Shown: positions 1-6,375 of the stretch, in pieces
How the letters are laid out: every line of letters starts with the position of its first letter
How positions within the stretch are numbered: the stretch's first letter is position 1
Assembly: GCA_049509675.1 (NCBI GenBank)
Contig: JBEKZQ010000092.1
Location: 1 to 25,136, forward strand
DNA from: JBEKZQ01 sp049509675
Lineage (GTDB): Bacteria; Planctomycetota; Planctomycetia; Pirellulales; Thermoguttaceae
Length of the DNA stretch: 25,136 nt
Direction of reading: 5' to 3'
Translations under genes and position numbers: made by a program
Notes under the pieces: generated by a model
Seen by the model: only the letters and a program-made list of their open reading frames with translations
What the model was told of the DNA's origin: nothing
The model's database searches: none

Positions 1-85
1 GGTGACCATCTATTATGGCGCCTCGGACAGCGTGATCTGCGTCGCCAGCTTCTCGATCGTGGAGATCCTGGCGATGCTGGCTTGA
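1..85 (+). CDS. C-terminal tip of a GH130-like glycosidase (partial, 5' end outside window)
   Basis: The frame starting at base 2 is open from the window edge to a TGA at 83-85 and gives the last 27 residues of a protein. The residues IYYGASDSVICVA followed by a short helix match the usual ending of GH130 beta-propeller enzymes (beta-mannoside phosphorylases and relatives), where an IYYGAADxVxxxA strand closes the last blade and a short helical tail follows. Only this tail is visible, so substrate and reaction cannot be assigned. It converges on the GH78 rhamnosidase 80 bp away, which fits a carbohydrate-degradation neighbourhood. The related GH43 and GH32 propeller families are less likely alternatives. 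Confidence 0.6.
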   Translation, partial: VTIYYGASDSVICVASFSIVEILAMLA

Positions 86-165
86 CGCCTTTCGCGCCGT
101 GACCAGCTTCGTGTTCACCAGTATGCTGAGACTCCATTCCTTACTGTCTCGCAACCTGGTTCACG

Positions 166-2865
166 TCAGCACCTGGACCGGAATTCGTACTTCCCGGAGC
201 CGATTTCCACCACGACAACGGACGGCCCGCGGCCCACTACTTTCAGGTCGGCCACCTGTTCGAGCGGCTTGCCTCCTTCGGTGACCGATGCAGGTTCCTT
301 CGCTGGGACATGCACCGTCGCGGTGGTGTTGGCGGGAATCCGGACATTCCAGACGAACCGGCCGTTCTCGATCTTCCAGTCGCTGCCGATGCGACCGTGC
401 GGGGAATCGTAGTAGCCCCGGGCCCAGGTGAGATTCCCGCCCGGTTCGGGCTTGAGAAGAAGCTTGCCAAAGCCAGGTTCGGCCGCGTCGATCCCCAACA
501 CGTTCCGATAGAACCATTCCGTGCAAGTGCCGAGGTTGGCGTGGTTGAACGAGTTCATGCCATCCGGGTGATAGCCCTTCTCCGTCTTGGCGTCCCAGCG
601 TTCCCACATGCTGGCAGCGCCCATTTTGAGAAAGTAGCCCCACGAAGGGAAGGTAGTCTTTGCCAGCAGACGATAAGCGGCATCCGTCCGCCCCGCCTTG
701 CTCAACGCCGGCAGAAGCAGGTGCGTCGTGACCATCCCGGTGGAAAGGTGGCCACCCCTCTTCTCGATGGCTGCGATCAACTTGTCTGCCGCTTGACGGG
801 CTTGTTCCGGCTCCAGCAGATCATAGGCAAGCGCCAGCGCGTATCCGCCTTGCGAGTCGCTTCCGATGGTTCCGTCCGCAGCGATGAACTTCTTCTGAAA
901 AGCCCCGCGGACGGACCTGTGCAAATCCGCGAAGGCCGCCGCATCCTGAGTCTTGCCCAAGGCACGCGCCATTTCCGCCATGACCTCCGCGCAGCGGGCG
1001 TACAGCGCGGTGCCGATCAACTCCTTGGGTGTCGAAATGTCCGGGGCCAGCCAGTCACCCAAGCCGGCAGGCCGGACCACGAACGCTTTCGATTGCCGCT
1101 TGTAAGTCTCAAGGTGCCCGGCGATTTCATGGTAGTACCGCGCGGCCAGGCGGGTGTCGCCATACACGAAATACATCGTCCACGGAATGAGGACGCCGCT
1201 GTCCGCCCATCCCGGCGACCACGGGAAGCGGTGAACATCGGGTGAGATCATCGAAAATGCCCCGTCTGGCAAGCGCGCATCGACCATGTCTGCCGTCCAT
1301 TTCGTCAAGAGCGTGGCGGCATCCTGTTCGTACAGCGTACTGGCGACTACCTCGTGATAGTCCATCCAGCCCATCCGTTCGTCGCGCTGCGGACAGTCCG
1401 TTGGCAACTCGACAAGGTTCGCCCTGATCGTGCAGCGCTGGTTCGCCGCCGTTTGCGTCATGATCGCATCGGAGCATTCGAAATTGCCGGTCAGCGGCAG
1501 GGCCGAACCGACGATGATTCCCGTCAGTGTTTCCGGACCGGCGGTCTCCGGCAGGCCCTCCACCTCGACATACCGGAACCCGTGATAGGTGAAACGAGGC
1601 TCCCAAGTCTCCCCGCGCACGCCCTTGCAGATGTAAGTGTCCGTGGCACGGGCGGCGCGCAGATTTCTCCGGTAAACCGTTCCATCCGGATTCAACATCT
1701 CGCCGAATCGCATGACGATTCTCGTTGCGGACGGCGCCCCGATTCGCAAACGGGTCCAACCGGAAAAATTGCGACCGTAATCGTATACGGCGAGTCCGGG
1801 TTTGGGGTGTGTTACCGCGACCGTCCTGATTTCGCCGGTCCGCCGGACGGGTGCGCCCGGATTGGCCTGGATCGCGGGATGCACCGTGGCGCCAAGGTCT
1901 ACCGGTTTCCAATCGGCGTCGTCAAATACAGGTTCGTCCCATCCCCTGATCTCCCTCCGAGCGTCGTAGGTCTCTCCGGCATAAATGTCGGCTTCCAGGA
2001 CCGGTCCAAAGGCCCCTTTCCAACTTTCGTCGCTGGCAATCACTCGACTGCTGCCGTCCGCGAAAAAGAGGTGAAGCTGCGCCAGCAGCCGCGTCTGCCT
2101 GCCGTAGATGTTCTGTCCGACAATGCTCAAGTGCCCCCGATACCAGCCGTCGCCCAAAATCGCGCCAAGCACGTTGGCGCCGGGCTTGAGGCGGGCGGTC
2201 ACGTCATAGGCACGGTAATAGACCCGCTTGTTGAAATCGGTCCAACCCGGCGAAAGATAATCCTCTCCCACCTTGCCGCCGTTCAGATGCGGCTCCGCCA
2301 CGCCGAGACTCGTTATGTAGAGCACCGCCCTTGCCGGGATCTTTTCCAGCGTGAACTCCTTTCTCAAATAGGTTGCGGGGAGGAACTTCTCCTTCCCGTT
2401 TCCCGGACCCGAACTTTGCGCGTCATCGCGTCCGATCCACTTCGCCTTCCACTCGGCCTGGTTCGCAAAGCCCATGGACCATGAGGCCGGTTCGCTTGAA
2501 ACCGCCAACCCGCCGTTGGCGTCCCGGACTTTGACCTTCCAGTAGGCTGGTTGATGGGGTGCGAGCGGTTTTCCCGAGTACTCGATCTGTGTTGACCGAT
2601 CCAAATCCACCTGGCCACTGTCCCAGAGATCGCCTTTGTCCTGCCTCAGCAGCTCCGGACTTGACGCCACGAGCACCTGATACGCCGTCTGGATTTCGCC
2701 GCGGCGGTCGGACTGGATGACCCAACTCAGCCGCGGCGAGCGGGCGTCGATTCCCAGGGGATTCGTTCGGTATTCGCATCGCAACTCTTTGACTTCCGCG
2801 GCATTCAAGATGACGCCGCCACAGAACACGCTCAAGACCGCCGCCAGCGTCATTTGTCTGCTCAT
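166..2865 (-). CDS. Secreted alpha-L-rhamnosidase, glycoside hydrolase family 78
   Basis: About 899 residues, the usual size for bacterial GH78 enzymes, which remove terminal alpha-L-rhamnose from plant or algal polysaccharides and glycosides. A signal peptide (MSRQMTLAAVLSVFCGG, cleavage near AxxA about residue 22) predicts export. After it come an N-terminal Ig-like module (ELRCEYRTNPLGID, PRLSW), beta-sandwich modules (LYITSLGVAEPHLNG, GDGWYRG), and the (alpha/alpha)6 barrel. The barrel carries the family motif DCPQRDERMGW around residues 487-497, holding the acidic catalytic residues, and MWERWDAKTEKGYHPDGMNSFNH later on, split here as MWERWD and GMNSFNH. A C-terminal beta domain ends at TGA 166-168. 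The ATG at 2865 has GAGG nine bases upstream; an in-frame ATG at 2880 with AGGAA upstream is also possible. The upstream neighbour on the other strand is a short nitroreductase, so promoters must lie in a gap of about 70 bp. Confidence 0.93.
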   Translation of the reverse strand: MSRQMTLAAVLSVFCGGVILNAAEVKELRCEYRTNPLGIDARSPRLSWVIQSDRRGEIQTAYQVLVASSPELLRQDKGDLWDSGQVDLDRSTQIEYSGKPLAPHQPAYWKVKVRDANGGLAVSSEPASWSMGFANQAEWKAKWIGRDDAQSSGPGNGKEKFLPATYLRKEFTLEKIPARAVLYITSLGVAEPHLNGGKVGEDYLSPGWTDFNKRVYYRAYDVTARLKPGANVLGAILGDGWYRGHLSIVGQNIYGRQTRLLAQLHLFFADGSSRVIASDESWKGAFGPVLEADIYAGETYDARREIRGWDEPVFDDADWKPVDLGATVHPAIQANPGAPVRRTGEIRTVAVTHPKPGLAVYDYGRNFSGWTRLRIGAPSATRIVMRFGEMLNPDGTVYRRNLRAARATDTYICKGVRGETWEPRFTYHGFRYVEVEGLPETAGPETLTGIIVGSALPLTGNFECSDAIMTQTAANQRCTIRANLVELPTDCPQRDERMGWMDYHEVVASTLYEQDAATLLTKWTADMVDARLPDGAFSMISPDVHRFPWSPGWADSGVLIPWTMYFVYGDTRLAARYYHEIAGHLETYKRQSKAFVVRPAGLGDWLAPDISTPKELIGTALYARCAEVMAEMARALGKTQDAAAFADLHRSVRGAFQKKFIAADGTIGSDSQGGYALALAYDLLEPEQARQAADKLIAAIEKRGGHLSTGMVTTHLLLPALSKAGRTDAAYRLLAKTTFPSWGYFLKMGAASMWERWDAKTEKGYHPDGMNSFNHANLGTCTEWFYRNVLGIDAAEPGFGKLLLKPEPGGNLTWARGYYDSPHGRIGSDWKIENGRFVWNVRIPANTTATVHVPAKEPASVTEGGKPLEQVADLKVVGRGPSVVVVEIGSGKYEFRSRC

Positions 2866-2938
2866 GGTTGTTATCCTCATCCGGAGTTTCCTGTTTGGAC
2901 TACGCTCGGACTCGCTGCGAAGCAGCAACCGTCTCCCC

Positions 2939-3502
2939 ATGTTAGCAAAAAGGAAGACGACCCGCGACATCCGGGAGGAAAGGCTACCCCCGCAGGTGCT
3001 ATCGAACCTTCTCTGGGCGGCGTTCGGCGTGAACCGGCAAGCCGGACCGTTCGGACAGCCGGGAAGGACCGCCGCCTCGGCCAGCAACTCGCAAGAGATC
3101 GATCTCTATGTCGCCCTGCCTGAGGGCATCTATCTTTACGAGGCGGCGGCGCACCGCCTGGCTCCGGTCGTCGCCGGGGACCTGCGCACGAAAGCAGGCG
3201 GGCGCGGTCGTCGGGGTTCCCCGGCAAAGGCCCCGGCGCCCCTCGTCTTCGTGGCGGACGTCGCCCGGTACGCCCAGGCGCGGCTGCAAGAGCCGGGCTT
3301 GAAGGATCCGGAGATCCAAAAGTCCTACTACGACGTGGCTGTCGGGCTGATTGCGGGGAACGTCTATCTGTTCGCTGCCTCCCAGGGTCTGGCGGCCTGG
3401 TTCCACAATTGTAACAAGCCGGAACTGGCCGCCGTGCTGAAACTCCGGCCCGAACAGCGCGTGCTGTTCGCCCAGACCGTGGGCTATCCGGCGAGGGGCT
3501 GA
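2939..3502 (+). CDS. SagB-type nitroreductase domain protein, apparently lacking its N-terminal leader
   Basis: About 187 residues. The sequence TTRDIREERLPPQVLSNLLW, then AAFGVNR, SNSQEIDLYVALPEGIYLYE, and RPEQRVLFAQTVGYP at the end matches the small FMN-dependent SagB/ThcOx-like nitroreductases; the RKTTR start corresponds to the R-x-S-x-R FMN-phosphate contact. Relatives I know usually have a signal peptide and some 20-40 further residues before this point, but here the frame upstream (LFGLRSDSLRSSNRL) does not look like a leader. No clear Shine-Dalgarno sequence precedes the ATG. A basic stretch (TKAGGRGRRGSPAKAP, residues about 83-98) replaces a shorter loop. It may be a functional cytoplasmic variant or a 5'-truncated relic. 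It is divergent from the rhamnosidase. Confidence 0.65.
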   Translation: MLAKRKTTRDIREERLPPQVLSNLLWAAFGVNRQAGPFGQPGRTAASASNSQEIDLYVALPEGIYLYEAAAHRLAPVVAGDLRTKAGGRGRRGSPAKAPAPLVFVADVARYAQARLQEPGLKDPEIQKSYYDVAVGLIAGNVYLFAASQGLAAWFHNCNKPELAAVLKLRPEQRVLFAQTVGYPARG

Positions 3503-3650
3503 GAAGGATTTCGGGGCAGCAGGGCCGTCGGTCAGTCGTCGTCCCTCGCGATACCCGCGCCGGACGAGCGGAGGACGGGCGTCTCCGGCTTGCCCCAATC
3601 GGCGATAATGCACTGTATCCTGGTTGACTGTTTCCGAAGGGATGCCGCCG

Positions 3651-3732
3651 ATGATCATCAGCGCGAGCCGAAGGATGGACATTCCCGCTTTCTATGCGGA
3701 GTGGATGGCTCGTCGCCTCAAGGAAGGGTACG
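3651..3732 (+). pseudogene. 5' fragment of a DUF1848 gene
   Basis: The ATG at 3651 is preceded by AAGGG at a good distance. The first codons read MIISASRRMDIPAFYAEW and then MARRLKEGYG, which matches the conserved start of DUF1848 proteins (MIISASRRTDIPAFYxxWFxNRLxxGY). The family normally runs for about 300 residues with a cysteine-rich metal-binding region. Here homology stops at about 3730-3732, and the frame then crosses antisense to an integrase fragment and ends at 3842. This is a truncated gene start, not a functional protein. The break lies in GGGTAC, which both fragments share. Confidence 0.65.
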
Positions 3733-3915
3733 GCCGGCAAGAAGATCGTCTTTCTGGTACAGCCACCTTTCCAGGGCGGCTTTACTATCGGGATCGTCAG
3801 CCACCTTGCCGAAGTAGTGGAGCTTCTTCCGTACCTTTTTGACCCAGTACCCCCGCTGGGGCCGAAACAACGGGAAGTCTGGCCGCGGTTTCCTGTTTTT
3901 GGTAGGCTTGGACAT
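3718..3915 (-). pseudogene. N-terminal fragment of a tyrosine-type integrase
   Basis: 65 codons from an ATG at 3915 with AGGAAAA upstream. The peptide has KPRPDFPLFRPQRGYWVKK, KLHYFG and WLYQKDDLLAGRT. This matches the start of a large planctomycete tyrosine-recombinase family (KPRPDFPLFxH...WAKKIRGKLHYFGxW...YLxxKDDLxAGRTPR), that is the arm-type DNA-binding region. The core-binding and catalytic domains, with the R-H-R-Y tetrad, are absent: a TGA follows AGRTLP at 3718-3720, where the sequence passes into the DUF1848 fragment. Full-length members are about 350-420 residues. It lies 113 bp from tRNA-Ser, a common integration neighbourhood. I infer the remains of a lost integrative element. 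Confidence 0.7.
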
Positions 3916-3940
3916 GGCGTTTTCCTTTGGGGGTGGGTAT

Positions 3941-3961
3941 CGGGTGTACTAGCGGGTGTAC
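3941..3961. promoter_or_regulatory. Paired direct repeat CGGGTGTAC upstream of the integrase fragment
   Basis: CGGGTGTAC occurs at 3941-3949 and again at 3953-3961, 12 bp apart, 26-46 bp upstream of the integrase ATG. Such spacing could mark an arm site or an operator of the former element. The function is inferred only. Confidence 0.35.
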
Positions 3962-4007
3962 AAGTTTCACAACCGATCATGCCACAACCCCTGAAAACGT
4001 CAATAAT

Positions 4008-4028
4008 CCCCGGGAAAAACGGGGTTTT
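4008..4028 (+). terminator. Short hairpin with T-run directly before tRNA-Ser
   Basis: CCCCG at 4008-4012 pairs with CGGGG at 4020-4024 around an A-rich loop and is followed by TTTT at 4025-4028. It abuts the first base of the tRNA. It looks like a small intrinsic terminator, but its position would place it in the tRNA leader, so it could equally be a processing structure. Confidence 0.35.
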
Positions 4029-4115
4029 GGATGGGTGGCCGAGTGGTCTAAGGCGGCAGTCTTGAAAACTGCTGTAGGCGAGAGTCTACCGGGGGTTCGA
4101 ATCCCTCCCCATCCG
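4029..4115 (+). tRNA. tRNA-Ser (anticodon UGA)
   Basis: An 87-nt class II tRNA. The 7-bp acceptor stem GGATGGG (4029-4035) pairs perfectly with CCCATCC (4108-4114), with G4115 as discriminator. The D arm starts TGGCCGAGTGGTCTAAGGC. The anticodon stem GCAGT/ACTGC encloses loop CTTGAAA, giving anticodon TGA, which reads UCA serine codons. A long variable arm typical of tRNA-Ser and a T arm with GGTTCGAATCC follow. CCA is not encoded. The adjacent integrase fragment suggests that the locus has served as an integration neighbourhood. Confidence 0.96.
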
Positions 4116-4160
4116 CTAAGTCCTTTCGCTGCAAGTAGTTGCGTATCGCATGGGGGAGGA

Positions 4161-4257
4161 GACAAAGGGGACAGGCGCATATACTGGAGAATCTGCGTAA
4201 ACTAGACTCGCGAACAATGTCCCAGAGTACCCATTATATGCGCCTGTCCCATTTGTC
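4161..4257. repeat. Near-perfect 23-bp inverted repeat with a 51-bp centre (MITE-like or REP-like)
   Basis: The left arm 4161-4183 contains GGGGACAGGCGCATATA and the right arm 4235-4257 contains TATATGCGCCTGTCCC. The arms match at 22 of 23 positions. They lie in the 308-bp gap between tRNA-Ser and the protease gene. Palindromes with a GGGACAGGCGC core remind me of planctomycete repeats accompanying Y1 (RAYT-like) transposases, but no transposase is present here. A non-autonomous element is the likeliest reading. Confidence 0.75.
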
Positions 4258-4336
4258 CTGCCTGGAAACTGCGGCAGCGGGTGCGGACCAGTTGTGCTTT
4301 CTTGCCCGATCTGGTCGATCGCGCCGCCGCCCCCAC

Positions 4337-4402
4337 ACTAGCGCGAAGCGCCAGCAAGGGATCCGCGCCGTGGCTCGACCCTCGCTAGCGCTTCGGGCTA
4401 GT
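4337..4402. repeat. Inverted pair of 24-bp CTAGCCCGAAGCGCTAGC-type repeats
   Basis: The unit at 4379-4402 (CCCTCGCTAGCGCTTCGGGC followed by TAGT) is the reverse complement, with about four differences, of the unit at 4337-4360. Each unit also has internal dyad symmetry (GCGCTAGC). The pair ends 21 bp before the protease start codon, so it must lie in that gene's leader or promoter. It could act as a hairpin or simply be a dispersed repeat. Confidence 0.7.
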
Positions 4403-4423
4403 GCCGCTCGTGATCGCCCCAGG

Positions 4424-5440
4424 ATGCTGTTGTTGGCGGTTGTCGTTGGCCTGCTCGCCTGCCCGGCGGCAGCCGCCGTGGTGATTTTGGAGAATCGCAC
4501 GAGCGCCAAGATCGACTTCACCGTGCAAGTCGACGCCGGCCCGCCAAGCCGTCATGGCCTGACTCCCGGCGACCTGCTGCCGGTCGCCGCCGCGGCCCCG
4601 TTGAGCATCGTCTTTGACGCCCAGGGGCGTGCGCGCCGATACATTCTCCAGGCCAACAGCATCCACTACTTCCTCCGCCGCGACGAGAAGCTCGATCTGT
4701 TCGAGCTGCCGCTGCCCCCGGCCCTCCGGGCCGATGCGAACTCGCGCACTGCGCCGCCGGACGCGGTGCTGACCGTGCCGGTGAAGATTCTGGCCGACGA
4801 CGACGAGCCGCGGGTGCAGAGCGTGTGGGAGAAACGGATCCGCACTCGCCTGGCCGCGGCCTCGGAGATCTTCGAACGCCACTGCCGCGTCCGTTTCCAG
4901 GTGGTGGCCGTTGGCGGCTGGTCCTCCGATAAGAGCGTCCGCGTGTTCGAGCAGTCGTTGCGGGAATTCGAGCAGAAAGTGCCGTCCGCGCCGGCCCGGC
5001 TGGCCATCGGCTTCACCGGCCGTTTTCAGTGGGTGCCGGGCGAAGTCCACCTGGGCGGAACCCGCGAGCCGCTGGGGTCGCACATCCTCATCCGCGAGGC
5101 CCTGCGGCAAGTGGCCGAGCCGGAACGGTTGGAGGTGCTGGTCCACGAATTGGGGCATTTCCTGGGCGCCGTACACACGCCGGACAACACTTCCGTGATG
5201 CGTCGCAAGTTGGCCGATCGGCAATCCCGGGCCCGCGCCTTCCGCATCGGCTTCGATGCCTGCAACACGCTGGCGATGAACCTGCTCGCGGACGAGCTGC
5301 GCACCGCGCCCGTCCGCGACTTGCGCCAGCTTTCGCCCACGGCCAAGAGCCGATTGCGGGGCATTTACAGCATCCTGGCCCAGGCGATGCCGGACGATCC
5401 GGCCGCGGCCCGCTGCCTGGCGCTAACGAGCGTGCCGTAA
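4424..5440 (+). CDS. Secreted matrixin-like zinc metalloprotease
   Basis: 338 residues from the ATG at 4424, chosen because the protein then opens with a clean signal peptide (MLLLAVVVGLLACPAAAA). The same frame is open further upstream, but there it only reads through inverted repeats. Residues 20-110 form a beta-rich region (VVILENRTSAKIDFTVQVD). Residues about 120-300 form a metzincin-type domain: the WEKRIRTRLAAASEIFERH helix and then VHELGHFLGAVH. The zinc ligands are H241, H245 and H251 with catalytic E242, and a Met-turn follows (DNTSVM). This is the signature of peptidase family M10. It would act outside the cytoplasm on unknown proteins. The region after the Met-turn (DACNTLAMNLLADELR) is family-like but unassigned. 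The Shine-Dalgarno sequence is weak (CCAGG). Confidence 0.85.
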   Translation: MLLLAVVVGLLACPAAAAVVILENRTSAKIDFTVQVDAGPPSRHGLTPGDLLPVAAAAPLSIVFDAQGRARRYILQANSIHYFLRRDEKLDLFELPLPPALRADANSRTAPPDAVLTVPVKILADDDEPRVQSVWEKRIRTRLAAASEIFERHCRVRFQVVAVGGWSSDKSVRVFEQSLREFEQKVPSAPARLAIGFTGRFQWVPGEVHLGGTREPLGSHILIREALRQVAEPERLEVLVHELGHFLGAVHTPDNTSVMRRKLADRQSRARAFRIGFDACNTLAMNLLADELRTAPVRDLRQLSPTAKSRLRGIYSILAQAMPDDPAAARCLALTSVP

Positions 5441-5442
5441 CC

Positions 5443-5523
5443 GTGAGCAGGCGAACAAGAGAGCAGGTGAACAGGCGAAAAACGGCCTTTCACCTCCTCG
5501 CCTGTTCCCCTGCTCACCTGCTC
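5443..5523. terminator. Nested inverted repeat between convergent genes, likely bidirectional terminator
   Basis: GAGCAGGTGA at 5461-5470 pairs with TCACCTGCTC at 5514-5523, and GAACAGGCG (5469-5477) pairs with CGCCTGTTC (5499-5507). Further GTGAGCAGGCGAACA copies sit to the left. The central AAAAACGGCCTTT supplies A/T runs. It separates the protease from the converging PHP gene and overlaps the latter's stop codon at 5514-5516, so part of the repeat is translated. Confidence 0.6.
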
Positions 5524-6353
5524 TTCTTCGGCATCCACATGTCGCCGGGCGTCAGGCCGCACTCCCGGATCATTTGCAGGCCGTACTCGTCGCGGCCCAG
5601 ATTGTGGTCGACGTTGTTCGTGCCCAGGGTGAACTTGATTCCCGCCTGCTTCGCCTCCTTGATGAACGCCGGCTTGGGCAGTCGCAGGCGATTGCTGATC
5701 TCGATGGCCACGCCGCGGGCGGCCGCCGCGTCGATCACCCGCCGCAACCGCTGCGGCGTCCATAGCTCGTCGTACTGCGGGGCCAGCTCGTCGGGCAGAT
5801 AGGTGGGATTGGCATAGATGTCGATCGGCTCGTGGCCCAGGATATTCTCGATCGTCCGCACCAGCAGTTCCATGAATGCCTGCTTGTCGGGAATGTCCAC
5901 CTCCTCCTTGATCCACAACCGCGCCCGCCGCCCGCGATGATCGACGATGGTCATGGCGTCGGTAAAGACATAATCGAAGCGGGCGATGGCCTGCTTGGAA
6001 AACAGCCGCGGCCACTCGCGGCCTTCCGCCTGCATGCCGATGAAGACCGGTTGCCCCTGCAAACTGCGGACGTATTGCTCGATGCCGCGGTCGTCGGTGA
6101 TGGGGAATTTCAGGCCGCAATTGGCGGCAACTCCGTACTTGATGCCGTTGCGGCGGCTCAGCGCCACCGCCTCTTCGATCGTCAGGCCGCCCTTGAGATG
6201 GATGTGGAAATCGACCAGCGTAAACCCGGCCCGCTTCAGCCGCGCAATCTCCGCGTCGATCGCATCCGGCCGGGCCGCTTTGGCCGGCTCGGCGGCCATC
6301 GCCCCAACAGTCATCAGAAGAGTCGCCAAGATCACTGTGCCTGATTTGAACAT
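5514..6353 (-). CDS. Secreted PHP-like metal-dependent hydrolase
   Basis: 279 residues. The start at 6353 has AAAGGA upstream and gives a signal peptide (MFKSGTVILATLLMTVGAMA). The mature part begins with DAEIARLKRAGFTLVDFHIH and then LKGGLTIEEAV, where HIH is the first metal-binding pair of PHP/amidohydrolase-type TIM barrels. IFIGMQAEGREW-like (PVFIGMQAEGREW), DYVFTDAMTIVDHRG and GVAIEISNRLRLPKPAF supply further E, D and E positions of the metal site. KFTLGTNNVDHNLG corresponds to the late D-x-H of PHP enzymes. Members act on phosphoesters or unknown small molecules; the substrate here is unknown. It starts 22 bp after the end of the two-domain glycosidase and is probably co-transcribed with it. 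Confidence 0.75.
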   Translation of the reverse strand: MFKSGTVILATLLMTVGAMAAEPAKAARPDAIDAEIARLKRAGFTLVDFHIHLKGGLTIEEAVALSRRNGIKYGVAANCGLKFPITDDRGIEQYVRSLQGQPVFIGMQAEGREWPRLFSKQAIARFDYVFTDAMTIVDHRGRRARLWIKEEVDIPDKQAFMELLVRTIENILGHEPIDIYANPTYLPDELAPQYDELWTPQRLRRVIDAAAARGVAIEISNRLRLPKPAFIKEAKQAGIKFTLGTNNVDHNLGRDEYGLQMIRECGLTPGDMWMPKKSR

Positions 6354-6375
6354 GATGTTTGTCCTTTCGTTTGAA

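Noticed and set aside
310..2484. Two long + strand frames under the rhamnosidase
   Set aside because: The opposite strand encodes an unmistakable GH78 enzyme over the same bases.
4029..4115. The 3' end of tRNA-Ser as the actual attachment site of the lost element
   Set aside because: The integrase fragment lies on the 5' side of the tRNA, and I found no second copy of the tRNA 3' end in the window, so the att site cannot be placed.
4139..4423. An upstream start for the matrixin-like protease, adding about 95 residues
   Set aside because: The added part only translates two inverted-repeat elements and would place the signal peptide inside the protein.
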